From assembly GCF_040112705.1 (NCBI RefSeq), contig NZ_CP157804.1, positions 1,428,501 through 1,492,500 on the forward strand: a stretch of DNA of 64,000 bases. Reading direction: 5' to 3'. The stretch's first letter is position 1; each line of letters starts with the position of its first letter. Source of the stretch: Flagellimonas sp. MMG031 (lineage in GTDB: Bacteria; Bacteroidota; Bacteroidia; Flavobacteriales; Flavobacteriaceae). Position numbers and translations under genes: made by a program. Shown here one piece after another: positions 43,224-52,272 of the stretch. The notes beneath the pieces were generated by a model. That model worked only from the letters and a program-made list of their open reading frames with translations, was not told where the DNA came from and did not search any database.

Positions 43224-44291
43224 TTATAGGGTGTTCACGTTGTTCAAATCTTCAAAAGCCTTTTTTAAGCGGGCAATAAAGGTTTTTTCACCTTCGCGAA
43301 GCCAAACACGTGGGTCGTAATACTTTTTGTTGGGTTGGTCTTCACCCTCTGGGTTTCCAATTTGGGCTTGTAGGTAATCTGCTTTTCCTTGGATATAGTC
43401 CCTAACTCCTTCCAAAAATGCGTATTGCAGATCGGTGTCGATATTCATTTTGATGACCCCATAACCGATAGCTTCGCGGATTTCCTCCACTGTGGAACCG
43501 GAACCTCCGTGGAATACAAAGTCGATATGATTGTGCTCTACTCCGTATTTTTCTGTAATGAACTCTTGGGAGTTTTTCAAGATTTTTGGTGTCAATTTTA
43601 CGTTTCCAGGTTTGTATACCCCGTGAACGTTACCAAATGCAGCTGCTATGGTAAATCTATGGCTTACTTTGGAAAGTTCCTCATAAGCGTAGGCTACTTC
43701 TTCGGGCTGGGTGTATAATTTGGAATCGTCCACATCCGTATTATCCACACCATCTTCTTCACCTCCAGTGATTCCCAATTCAATCTCCAAAGTCATATCC
43801 ATTTTGCTCATGCGCTCCAGATACTTTTTGCAGATTTCAATATTTTCCTCGAGGGGTTCTTCGGAAAGGTCGATCATATGCGAACTGAACAAGGATTTTC
43901 CAGTTTCTTTATAATGTTGCTCACTAGCGTCCAAAAGCCCATCGATCCAAGGCAACAGTTTCTTGGCACAGTGGTCGGTATGAAGAATCACGGTAGCTCC
44001 ATAAGCCTCGGCCAATTGGTGTACATGTTTTGCCCCCGCAACGGCTCCCAAAATGGCAGCTTGTTGGTTTTCGTTGGAAAGTCCTTTACCAGCATTGAAT
44101 TGGGCCCCTCCATTGGAAAATTGAATGATTACGGGAGAGTTTAGTGTGGCAGCGGTTTCCATGACGGCATTGATGCTGTCCGATCCGATTACATTAACGG
44201 CCGGAAGTGCATATCCGTTGGCTTTGGCATGGTTGAAAATTGCTTGTACTTCATCCCCGGTAGCAACGCCGGGCTTTATATTGTGGGACAT
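43224..44291 (-). CDS. fbaA: Class II fructose-bisphosphate aldolase
   Basis: A 355-residue zinc-dependent aldolase of glycolysis and gluconeogenesis. It opens with PAVNVIGSDSINAVMETAA. The zinc site and catalytic Asp are in HTDHCAKK near residue 109. Further metal and phosphate residues are in GGEEDGVDN, VHGVYKPGNV and FHGGSGS. The length fits the E. coli-type class IIA. It is the promoter-proximal gene of fbaA-accD. Confidence 0.95.
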   Translation of the reverse strand: MSHNIKPGVATGDEVQAIFNHAKANGYALPAVNVIGSDSINAVMETAATLNSPVIIQFSNGGAQFNAGKGLSNENQQAAILGAVAGAKHVHQLAEAYGATVILHTDHCAKKLLPWIDGLLDASEQHYKETGKSLFSSHMIDLSEEPLEENIEICKKYLERMSKMDMTLEIELGITGGEEDGVDNTDVDDSKLYTQPEEVAYAYEELSKVSHRFTIAAAFGNVHGVYKPGNVKLTPKILKNSQEFITEKYGVEHNHIDFVFHGGSGSTVEEIREAIGYGVIKMNIDTDLQYAFLEGVRDYIQGKADYLQAQIGNPEGEDQPNKKYYDPRVWLREGEKTFIARLKKAFEDLNNVNTL

Positions 44292-44322
44292 AGTTTAAAT
44301 TGGTTTCGAATTAAATAGGAAA

Positions 44323-44330
44323 CAAAAGTA
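44323..44330 (-). promoter_or_regulatory. -7 element of the fbaA-accD promoter
   Basis: TACTTTTG on the minus strand matches TAnnTTTG and lies 32 bases upstream of the fbaA ATG, within the short gap after the BamA-like gene. No clear -33 TTG is seen. Confidence 0.5.
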
Positions 44331-44344
44331 ATAAAATATTTGCT

Positions 44345-46930
44345 CTAGAAGGGATAATTGATCCCGATGTTAAATACCGCTCTTTTAAAGTTGTACCCAT
44401 CGAACCAACGATCCGAACCCTCTCTGGCGGGATTGTAGGTTTTGAATCCTACATCCAACCTGAATACAAAATAGGTAAAGTCGTACCGCAAGCCCAATCC
44501 CGTACCCAGTGCAATATCGGCCAATGAGGAGAATCCGCTGAAAATGGCTTCTGGGTTGTTCTCGTTATCGAATACGTTCCAAATATTCCCGGCATCGGCA
44601 AATAGCGCCCCTTTTACGTCTCCGGCAATGGGGAATCGATATTCCAGATTTAAGGCCAGTTTTAGGTTGGCTTCGTTAAAGTCATTGATGTTGTTGGTTC
44701 TACCCGGGCCAAGTTCGTAGGCATTCCATGCACGGTTGTCGTTGGAGCCACCGGCAAAGTAACTTCGTACAAAGGGAATATTGTCTGCATTGCCGTAGGG
44801 AATCGCAATTCCGGAGAAACTTCGAAAAGCTATGACCTGACCGCCTCCAATGCTCCAATGGCGAATGTAATCGAATTCTGTTTTTACATATTGGGAAAAG
44901 GGTACGCCGAAAACAAGGTTTTGGCCTTGGTCGTTTTGGTTGTAGGGAATTACATTGGTGAGCAGGGAAAGCATAGCGCCCGCACTTTCCAGTTTGATGC
45001 GATATTGGTAAAAATCCAAATCGTTGATTCCGGATTTGCTGTTTTTGGTATGGGTAAAGTTACTGGCAAAAATGAGGTTGTTTTCCGTTAGTCGTCTACG
45101 TCTTTCGGCAATGCTGTTCACTTGCTCAAAATCGTCGTTGCTCACTGGGATTTCGCCATCCAGCACACGACGCACAAAGGTATTTGCTCCAGTAGGAATG
45201 TTCAATCGGGGATCCTCGCCCTCTTCATCCACGGGATTGAACAAATCCGCATACTGAGGGTCGTCCTGAAAGGCATCAGCGATGTCATCCAAATTGGAAA
45301 ATGTATTCCGGTAGACGTTGAAAAAATTGTTTGGGTTCACGTTGCGCACAAACTCAACGTTTATCAGTTCTATATTGTTCTTTAATCGTTCCGTGGGAGA
45401 CCAGTTGAACGACAAGACGGAGTTAAGGGACTGTTTGTCCAGACCAATGTTCTTTTGAAAATTCGTACCCGCCGATAGTCGGCTCTGTGGCAGCATGTAG
45501 TATGGAATAATCCTCTCGGTGTTGAAGGGCAGCCAGATCCTTGGGAATGTAATATTGATGTCACCACCAAGTTCGGAGGTAAAGGTTTCGTTGGACAAGG
45601 ATGCGTCGCTTAAAAGACCAATGGAACCACGAGCGGAGACATTCAAGGTTTCCGCACCGCCGAATACATTTCTGGTAATTACACCAGCGCTAAATGCAGT
45701 TCCCACCCTTTGAATGTTCGAATGGGTTACGTCAAAATTGAGGTTTAACGAGTATTTGGGTTTTGCAGCTAGGTAAATATTCGATTCCAAATGGGTGTGT
45801 GTGGAATCGGGTATAAACTCAACGTTCGGATACTTAAAGGTATTGAGGTTCGTAATCTGCCTGTAGGTGCGAATACGGTCCAAATCCCTGTAGATACTAT
45901 CTTTTTCAAAGAAAACGGCATCCGTAAGTGCTTTTGGCCTGTACTTTAATTTTCCTTTATAGTAAATGTTGTAATTCTCGTATTCCACTTTTTGCAAGGT
46001 GTCCGTGCCGCCACCAATATCGTAATCCGCATAAATGTTGATTTCTTTATGTCGTGCCACTTTATAGGGCATGCTGGTGTCGGTGCTGTCGTTGGTACTT
46101 CGGAATTTTTTGATGTTCAACTGTACATCCATCAATTGGTCGTTCGCAGCGAGGGTGGTATCCCGTAAGATATTATAGTTGATGGAGCTTTCCTGAAAAT
46201 TGTAGACTCCCGAATTCCGGAAAAGATTGGTCAACCGCTCCCGTTCCAAGGTGAATTTTTCCAAATCAAATTGTTCTCCCTGTTTCACAAGGCTACTGCG
46301 CTCGGCATTTTTATAAATGGAATCCAACTCGGGCGAGGTGATGTTTTTTTGAATGGTGTCCACTATATAGGGCTTGTTCAGTGTCACACGATATTCAATT
46401 TGTGCCTTTCTACTGTTCTTTCCGGGGATGATTTCGTATTCCCCTGAGTTGTTGAAGTATCCCTTGGTATTGTAGTACGCCTCTAACTTACTGACAGATT
46501 TGTTTGTTTTTGAAGTGTCGATAATCGCCGGAGGTTCCCCGATACGTTTGAGAAATTCGCTCGCACCCTTTACCATGAAGGATTCCCTCAGGCGGTTTAC
46601 TTGCTTTTCGGAGAGCAGATTGTTCAGGCGTTTTTCCCTTTTTTCTTTTCGGTTCAGCCAATCTTCAAAGGAAGAGTCAGGATTTTCTTTGGCAAGGTTA
46701 TAGAGGTTCAGCTTTAAAGGGTACCCCAGTAGGCTGCTGTTGGGTTTTTGGGTGATAAGACCTTTTATTTCGCTGCTGGTCACTTTTTCGTCATCGACCA
46801 GAATGGTGTTTTTGGTGAGCAATAGTTCATCCTCCCCAACCTTTTTTAAGGTATTGCAACCCAAAATGCTTAGCAAAAGCAACAATAATCCTATTTTTGC
46901 CCAGTTGCACGATACACCAAAACCACTCAT
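44345..46930 (-). CDS. BamA/TamA-family outer-membrane protein
   Basis: An 861-residue protein. ATG at 46930 gives a lipoprotein-type signal (hydrophobic run ending SILGCNTLKK); a longer frame to 46972 would place the promoter inside the gene. Two or more POTRA-like repeats fill the N-terminal half (SKLEAYYNTKGYFNN, LTNLFRNSGVYNFQ). The C-terminal half is the D15 barrel, with SYFAGGSNDNRAWNAYELGPG, FADAGNIW and a final strand ending INYPF. It is likely to take part in outer-membrane protein or lipid insertion. Lipid-anchored forms are typical of Bacteroidota. Confidence 0.88.
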   Translation of the reverse strand: MSGFGVSCNWAKIGLLLLLLSILGCNTLKKVGEDELLLTKNTILVDDEKVTSSEIKGLITQKPNSSLLGYPLKLNLYNLAKENPDSSFEDWLNRKEKREKRLNNLLSEKQVNRLRESFMVKGASEFLKRIGEPPAIIDTSKTNKSVSKLEAYYNTKGYFNNSGEYEIIPGKNSRKAQIEYRVTLNKPYIVDTIQKNITSPELDSIYKNAERSSLVKQGEQFDLEKFTLERERLTNLFRNSGVYNFQESSINYNILRDTTLAANDQLMDVQLNIKKFRSTNDSTDTSMPYKVARHKEINIYADYDIGGGTDTLQKVEYENYNIYYKGKLKYRPKALTDAVFFEKDSIYRDLDRIRTYRQITNLNTFKYPNVEFIPDSTHTHLESNIYLAAKPKYSLNLNFDVTHSNIQRVGTAFSAGVITRNVFGGAETLNVSARGSIGLLSDASLSNETFTSELGGDINITFPRIWLPFNTERIIPYYMLPQSRLSAGTNFQKNIGLDKQSLNSVLSFNWSPTERLKNNIELINVEFVRNVNPNNFFNVYRNTFSNLDDIADAFQDDPQYADLFNPVDEEGEDPRLNIPTGANTFVRRVLDGEIPVSNDDFEQVNSIAERRRRLTENNLIFASNFTHTKNSKSGINDLDFYQYRIKLESAGAMLSLLTNVIPYNQNDQGQNLVFGVPFSQYVKTEFDYIRHWSIGGGQVIAFRSFSGIAIPYGNADNIPFVRSYFAGGSNDNRAWNAYELGPGRTNNINDFNEANLKLALNLEYRFPIAGDVKGALFADAGNIWNVFDNENNPEAIFSGFSSLADIALGTGLGLRYDFTYFVFRLDVGFKTYNPAREGSDRWFDGYNFKRAVFNIGINYPF

Positions 46931-46936
46931 AGACGC

Positions 46937-46965
46937 CAAAAATACACGATTTAGATGGTTACAAA
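46937..46965 (-). promoter_or_regulatory. Promoter of the BamA/TamA-like gene
   Basis: On the minus strand TTTG (46962-46965), 17 bases, then TATTTTTG (46937-46944), a full match to the Bacteroidota pattern. The start of transcription would fall only a few bases before the ATG at 46930, so the mRNA is almost leaderless. The promoter lies within the start of the divergent methyltransferase gene. Confidence 0.6.
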
Positions 46966-47674
46966 AAACCAAATTAAACTAGTTGTAAGCTTGAAGCAAA
47001 AAAAGTACCGATCTCAACACGGTCTTTTTGTAGTGGAAGGCGAAAAGGTGGTTCGGGAACTGATGGAGGCCACTGTAAAGCCCTTTGCGCTCTTTGTTGA
47101 TGATTCAACCCTTTTGAAAAAGTTTGAAGATGCAGAGTTGGTTCCGCCCCAAGTGTTGAAACAAATGAGCAGTTTGACCCATCCCAGCGGTATTTTGGGT
47201 GTTTTTCACATGATGGAGCGCAGGGATAAAACCAAAGCGGATTGGACTGTGGTGTTGGACGCGGTTAGAGACCCGGGGAATTTGGGCACTATCATCCGAT
47301 TGTGCGATTGGTTCGGTGTAGATGAATTGGTTTGCTCTTCGGATACCGTAGATTGCTACAATCCCAAAGTGCTGCAGGCGACCATGGGTTCCATTGCACG
47401 GGTTTCCGTTACCTATACCAATATTGCTGACTATCTGAGTGAATCGGAACGTCCGATATATGGTGCCTATATGGACGGGGCCTCTGTTTATCGCACCAAT
47501 TTGGGTGAAAATGGCATTTTGGTGATGGGCAATGAAGCTAATGGTATTTCGGAAGAAATCGGCAAGTTGATTACCGAGCGGATATCGATTCCGCAATTTG
47601 GTGTTTCCACCACCGAAAGTTTGAACGTCGCCACTGCAACGGCCATCCTATTGAACGAAATCCGAAGAGGATAG
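46955..47674 (+). CDS. TrmH/SpoU-family RNA 2-O-methyltransferase
   Basis: A 239-residue SPOUT methyltransferase. The N-terminal substrate-binding domain (KYRSQHGLFVVEGEKVVREL) is followed by the knotted SAM domain: VLDAVRDPGNLGTIIR, VMGNEANGIS and TESLNVATATAILLNE. It is RlmB/TrmH-like and probably modifies rRNA or tRNA; the exact base cannot be told. It is divergent from the BamA/TamA-like gene and converges on porT with one base between stops. Confidence 0.9.
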   Translation: MVTKNQIKLVVSLKQKKYRSQHGLFVVEGEKVVRELMEATVKPFALFVDDSTLLKKFEDAELVPPQVLKQMSSLTHPSGILGVFHMMERRDKTKADWTVVLDAVRDPGNLGTIIRLCDWFGVDELVCSSDTVDCYNPKVLQATMGSIARVSVTYTNIADYLSESERPIYGAYMDGASVYRTNLGENGILVMGNEANGISEEIGKLITERISIPQFGVSTTESLNVATATAILLNEIRRG

Positions 47675-47675
47675 C

Positions 47676-48374
47676 TTATTCAAAGGTAAAGTTGATGAAA
47701 ATGCCCCTTGTTCGCATGGCTGCTATGTTTCCGGTCCATGGGCTATTTGGGTCATTGTCGGGAACCAGTTCATCCGTCAGCGCAAAAACGCCACGAATGG
47801 ATGGGGTAAATTTGAAATATTCGGTGTAGAGATCAATCCCGAATCCCAGTTCATACCCATACACATTCTGTTTCATACGGAATTGCCCCGTGCTGTTGTC
47901 GTCCAAGCTGTCTTCATTGCTCCCAAGATTGATGGACGTGTACACCCCAGCTGTGATGAATGGTTTCCAGTTCCCGATTCTCCGGGTGCTGGCCTTGATC
48001 AACAGTGGAAATCGAATGTAGGTAGACCGTACCTCACGAATGGCATCGGCTTGATTAGTAAAACCGGGAAAACCCAAAGTTCGGGCTGTGTAAAGTAGGC
48101 CAGGCTCAAACCGCGCATCCAAAAACTCGTTGATTCGCAGTTCACCAATCAACCCCACATTGAAACCAAAACTCTTATCCACCAAAATATCCCTTCCTAT
48201 GTCCTCTTTGTATTCAAACTGGAAATCGTATTGGTTAAAACCGAGATAGTACCCCCAATTCAGGAATTTTTTGTCTTCGTTCTGAAGGTTCAATATTGGA
48301 TCGCCTCCAAACTGGGCTTGGGCCATTGGGCATGATAGTACAATCAGTCCAAAGAAAATCAGGAGATTTTTCAT
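47676..48374 (-). CDS. porT: PorT/SprT-like outer-membrane protein (gliding / type IX secretion)
   Basis: A 232-residue protein with a signal peptide (about 1-20, ending MAQAQ) and an eight-stranded-barrel look (alternating strands, C-terminal FINFTFE). ATG at 48374 gives a clean signal peptide. The adjacency to menG, four bases away, and the size match the PorT/SprT protein needed for type IX secretion in Flavobacteria. The family sequence is variable, so the name rests partly on this context. Confidence 0.75.
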   Translation of the reverse strand: MKNLLIFFGLIVLSCPMAQAQFGGDPILNLQNEDKKFLNWGYYLGFNQYDFQFEYKEDIGRDILVDKSFGFNVGLIGELRINEFLDARFEPGLLYTARTLGFPGFTNQADAIREVRSTYIRFPLLIKASTRRIGNWKPFITAGVYTSINLGSNEDSLDDNSTGQFRMKQNVYGYELGFGIDLYTEYFKFTPSIRGVFALTDELVPDNDPNSPWTGNIAAMRTRGIFINFTFE

Positions 48375-48378
48375 CAAT

Positions 48379-49107
48379 CTATTTTGAAGCAACATAAATG
48401 GATGCTACACCCATTGTCTGTGGTTTGTTCTCTACTCCTATAAACCCAATTTTCCTCAAAATATTGTTGAAAGCCTCCCCATGTGGAAAAACAGACGCCG
48501 ATTCGCTCAAATAGGTGTAGGCCGATCTGTCCTTGGAGAATAGTTTGCCAATGGAGGGCATAATATGTTTGGTGTAGATGTTGTACCCTTGTTTAAATGG
48601 AGTTTTTGTGGGAACGGAGGTTTCCAATACCACAAAATGTCCTTTTGGCTTGAGTACCCTGTAAATTTCTTCCAGTCCTTTTTCCAGGTCCTCGAAATTA
48701 CGTACCCCAAAGGCAACGGTAATCGCGTCAAAGGAGTTGTCCTCAAAGGGCAGGTTCTCGCTATCGCCCACCACCATTTCAATGGTGCTGTCCAGTTGTT
48801 TATGGGCCACTTTGTGTTTTCCAACTTCCAACATCCCGGGGGAGAGGTCGAGGCCCACAATTTTTTCGGCCCCTGTTTTGGCCATGGCAATGGCCAGATC
48901 CCCGGTTCCCGTTGCGATATCCAAAATAGAGTTAGGGGATTTATCCTTTAAAAAGGCCACGATGCGCTTACGCCATTTAACATCTGTTCCAAAGGAAATT
49001 ACACGGTTGAGACCATCATAGCTTCCCGAAATATTATCGAACATTTGCCTTACCTGCTCTTTTTTACCAAGCTCCGATTCTTTGTACGGGGTTACCTTTT
49101 TCGACAT
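48379..49107 (-). CDS. menG: Demethylmenaquinone C-methyltransferase
   Basis: A 242-residue SAM-dependent methyltransferase (UbiE/MenG). It carries VRQMFDNISGSYDGLNRVIS, ILDIATGTGDLAI, DLSPGMLEVG, AFGVRNFEDLEKGL and the C-terminal GVASIYVA. ATG at 49107 starts the family N-terminus; a longer frame to 49134 is open but has no support. In menaquinone-using Flavobacteria it makes menaquinone. It lies upstream of porT in one unit. Confidence 0.93.
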   Translation of the reverse strand: MSKKVTPYKESELGKKEQVRQMFDNISGSYDGLNRVISFGTDVKWRKRIVAFLKDKSPNSILDIATGTGDLAIAMAKTGAEKIVGLDLSPGMLEVGKHKVAHKQLDSTIEMVVGDSENLPFEDNSFDAITVAFGVRNFEDLEKGLEEIYRVLKPKGHFVVLETSVPTKTPFKQGYNIYTKHIMPSIGKLFSKDRSAYTYLSESASVFPHGEAFNNILRKIGFIGVENKPQTMGVASIYVASK

Positions 49108-49168
49108 TACTTCAATTTGATCGCAAATATACAACTTAGGTTAGGGGATGAAGACAAAAATATTTGTG

Positions 49169-49176
49169 TAATTTTG
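49169..49176 (+). promoter_or_regulatory. Candidate -7 element of the trkA-trkH promoter
   Basis: TAATTTTG matches TAnnTTTG and lies about 127 bases upstream of trkA, so the leader would be long. No TTG at the expected distance. Weak support. Confidence 0.35.
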
Positions 49177-49302
49177 CCCCCTGACGGAATTTATTTTCCC
49201 GTAGTTGTTTAAAAGTATGGACTTTACGTTGGGCGTACCAATCCTTGCACAAGTTGTATGTTGCAAATTGAACTTATTTAAGAACACATCCTATTCTAAT
49301 CC

Positions 49303-50652
49303 ATGAGAATCATTATTGCAGGTGCTGGTGAAGTGGGATTTCATTTGGCAAAATTAATGTCTTACGAAGCGCAGGAAATTACCCTGATCGATACCGATAA
49401 GGAACGACTGTCCTATGCGGATAACCATTTGGACATTCGGGTGCTTCGCGGCGATGCGACCTCTATCCAGGTTTTGCAGGATGCCCAAGTGGACGGTTCG
49501 GACCTTGTGATCGGGGTTACGGCATCGGAGACCACCAATTTGACCTTGTGTGTTCTTGCGAAGCAGTTGGGTTGCAAGCGGACCATGGCGCGTATATCCA
49601 ATACCGAGTTTATGGACAACCGGGAACTGATCAAGTTTGAGCAGCTGGGCATCGATGAACTGATTTCTCCCGAGCGACTTGCCGCCATGGAAATCCAGTT
49701 GATGCTCAATCAGTCCGCTTTTAACGATACCTACCAATTCGAAGAAGGTCTGTTGACCATGTTTGGGGTAATTCTGCCCAAAACCGCGCCTTTTGTTGGT
49801 AAAATGGTCAAGGAAGCCGCACGAATTTTCCCGGAACTCAATTTTATGCCCATAGCCCTGCAGCGTACGGGTACGCAGTTCACCTTGATTCCGCGTGGAG
49901 ATACCGTCTTCAAAGAAGGCGATCAGGTGTATTTTATTACTTCTGACAAAGGGGTAGAGGAGTTGTACAAACTTTCGGGGATGCAAAAACAGGACATCAA
50001 AAATGTGATGATCTTGGGAGGAAGCAAAGTCGGTTTTAAAACGGCACGCGACCTTTGCAACAAAAGATTCAATGTTAAATTGATCGAAAAGAACAAGGAA
50101 AAGGCCTTTGATATTGCCGACGAACTACCGCATGCCTTGGTTATAAACGGAGACGGGCGGAATGTGGAACTCCTGGAAGAGGAGAACCTCGAATCCATGG
50201 ATGCCTTTATTGCGGTAACGGGGAACTCCGAAACCAATATTATGTCCTGCTTGGTGGCCAAGAACAAAAAGATCAAGAAGACCATCGCCTTGGTGGAAAA
50301 TATGGATTACTTTCAGTTGTCCCACTCTATTGGAGTTGACACGTTGATCAATAAAAAGCTCCTTGCCGCCAATAGTATTTTCAGATACATCCGTAAGGGC
50401 GAGGTATTGGCCTTGACCCGGTTGAACAATTTAAATGCCGAGATATTGGAGTTTGAAGTGAAAGCTACCTCCTTGGTGAACGGAGAGATTATCCGAGAAT
50501 TGAATTTTCCCAGAGAGGCCAGTATCGGTGGGGTTATCAGAAATGGGGAAGGGATTATTGCCCTTGGTGATTTTAGGATCATGGAAGGGGACAAGGTTGT
50601 GGTCTGCTGCTTGCCCAAAGCCATTCCACGGATAGAAAAGCTGTTCCTCTAA
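49303..50652 (+). CDS. trkA: Trk potassium-uptake regulatory subunit TrkA
   Basis: A 449-residue peripheral protein with two tandem RCK units, each a Rossmann NAD-binding domain and a TrkA_C domain. The first is IIAGAGEVGFHLAKLM; the second is VMILGGSKVGFKTARDL near residue 228. It gates the TrkH channel, with nucleotide binding as signal. The stop overlaps the trkH start by one base (TAATG). Confidence 0.95.
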   Translation: MRIIIAGAGEVGFHLAKLMSYEAQEITLIDTDKERLSYADNHLDIRVLRGDATSIQVLQDAQVDGSDLVIGVTASETTNLTLCVLAKQLGCKRTMARISNTEFMDNRELIKFEQLGIDELISPERLAAMEIQLMLNQSAFNDTYQFEEGLLTMFGVILPKTAPFVGKMVKEAARIFPELNFMPIALQRTGTQFTLIPRGDTVFKEGDQVYFITSDKGVEELYKLSGMQKQDIKNVMILGGSKVGFKTARDLCNKRFNVKLIEKNKEKAFDIADELPHALVINGDGRNVELLEEENLESMDAFIAVTGNSETNIMSCLVAKNKKIKKTIALVENMDYFQLSHSIGVDTLINKKLLAANSIFRYIRKGEVLALTRLNNLNAEILEFEVKATSLVNGEIIRELNFPREASIGGVIRNGEGIIALGDFRIMEGDKVVVCCLPKAIPRIEKLFL

Positions 50653-52142
50653 TGAAGCTCAATACACAGATCATTATCCATATTATGGGGCTATTGTTGC
50701 TTTGCAATGGTTCCTTTATGCTTTTGGCCGCTTTGGCAAGCGGTATCTACAAAGACGGCGTTACCATGGATATTATGCTTGCCGCTATTGTTACCATGCT
50801 TTTTGGAATCATGGCCATGTTCTACACCCGTGGTCATAAAAAAGAGGTCAAAAGGAAGGAAGGATACATTGTTGTGACCTTTGGTTGGATCATTATGTCG
50901 ATATCGGGAACCCTGCCCTACCTATTTTCCGGGGCCATACCTTCCATTACCGACGCTTTTTTTGAGACCATGTCCGGCTACACCACTACAGGAGCTTCTA
51001 TTCTGGATGATATTGAGGCCCTCCCCGAAGGTATTTTACTTTGGCGAAGCCTTACGCACTGGATCGGGGGAATGGGGATCATTGTTCTGGCCATAGCCAT
51101 ATTGCCGTTGTTGGGTATTGGGGGAATGCAGTTGTTCGCTGCTGAAGCGCCTGGCCCGGGCGGTGACAAGCTCCACCCTAGGATTACCGATACCGCAAAG
51201 CGTCTGTGGCTGATTTATTTTGGTTATACCGTATTGGAAAGTTTACTGCTCAAATTTGCGGGAATGTCCTTTTTTGATGCCATCAACCATGCCTTGGCAA
51301 CCATGTCCACTGGAGGTTTTTCTACCAAAAATGCCAGTTTGGCCTATTGGAACGACCAACCCTTGATTCAGTATATCGTTATCCTGTTTATGTTTTTGGC
51401 AGGAAGTAATTTTGTACTTAGTTATTTTGCGCTTACGGGTCGCGGACAGCGTATTTTAAGGGATGAGGAATTCAAATATTATTTTGGGTTTATCGTGATA
51501 TTTACACTGATTGTTGCTTTGGGCGTTTACTTCAAAGCAAATGTTCCGGTGTCCGATTTTCACCCCATGATTTTTGGGGAGGCCGAAAGTGCCTTTAGGC
51601 ATAGTCTTTTTCAGGTGATAGCGGTTATTACCACCACGGGTTTTGTCTCGGCAGATTTTACCTCGTGGACCCCGTTTTTGACCGTTTTCTTTTTTGGTTT
51701 GATGTTCCTCGGAGGGTCTGCGGGCTCCACGGCAGGGGGAATCAAGGTGATGCGGCACTTGCTCATCATCAAAAATGGAATTTTGGAGTTTAAGCGTACC
51801 CTCCATCCCAACGCCGTGATTCCTGTTCGATACAATCAAAAGACGGTAACGGAGCATATCGTGTATAATGTAATCGCCTTTTTCGTGCTCTACATGCTGC
51901 TGTTTATCATTGGGTCGTTGGTGCTTGGTTTTCTGGGATTGGACTTTGTTTCTGCCGTGGGTGGTTCGGCCTCTTCTCTGGGCAATGTGGGTCCTGCTTT
52001 GGGTAGTTTGAACCCAGTGAGTAACTATAACAGTCTTCCGGCAGCTGGAAAATGGTGGTGTGGCTTCTTAATGCTATTGGGCCGATTGGAACTCTTTACT
52101 GTGCTGATTGTCCTTACCCCTTATTTCTGGAAAAAGACCTAA
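50652..52142 (+). CDS. trkH: Trk potassium transporter membrane subunit TrkH
   Basis: A 496-residue membrane protein with four repeats of a pore-like segment. Selectivity-filter regions include MSGYTTTGASIL near residue 110, LATMSTGGFSTKNAS near 215, ITTTGFVSADF near 330 and SASSLGNVGPALG near 445. It imports K+ with TrkA, encoded just upstream. About ten or more helices. Confidence 0.95.
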   Translation: MKLNTQIIIHIMGLLLLCNGSFMLLAALASGIYKDGVTMDIMLAAIVTMLFGIMAMFYTRGHKKEVKRKEGYIVVTFGWIIMSISGTLPYLFSGAIPSITDAFFETMSGYTTTGASILDDIEALPEGILLWRSLTHWIGGMGIIVLAIAILPLLGIGGMQLFAAEAPGPGGDKLHPRITDTAKRLWLIYFGYTVLESLLLKFAGMSFFDAINHALATMSTGGFSTKNASLAYWNDQPLIQYIVILFMFLAGSNFVLSYFALTGRGQRILRDEEFKYYFGFIVIFTLIVALGVYFKANVPVSDFHPMIFGEAESAFRHSLFQVIAVITTTGFVSADFTSWTPFLTVFFFGLMFLGGSAGSTAGGIKVMRHLLIIKNGILEFKRTLHPNAVIPVRYNQKTVTEHIVYNVIAFFVLYMLLFIIGSLVLGFLGLDFVSAVGGSASSLGNVGPALGSLNPVSNYNSLPAAGKWWCGFLMLLGRLELFTVLIVLTPYFWKKT

Positions 52143-52272
52143 GTTCATCGAACCCTTTCAAAAACAATCGTTTTTAATTTGATGCACTGTGTTAATCAAA
52201 AAGGATAACAACGGATGGCATTGAACAGCAAGTCAATGTGTCTAAGTTAAAATCCGAGGAAGAATTTACCCA

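Noticed and set aside
49177..49302. c-di-AMP (ydaO-type) riboswitch upstream of trkA
   Set aside because: The long leader of a potassium transporter made me look, but I could not draw the conserved stems or sequence blocks.
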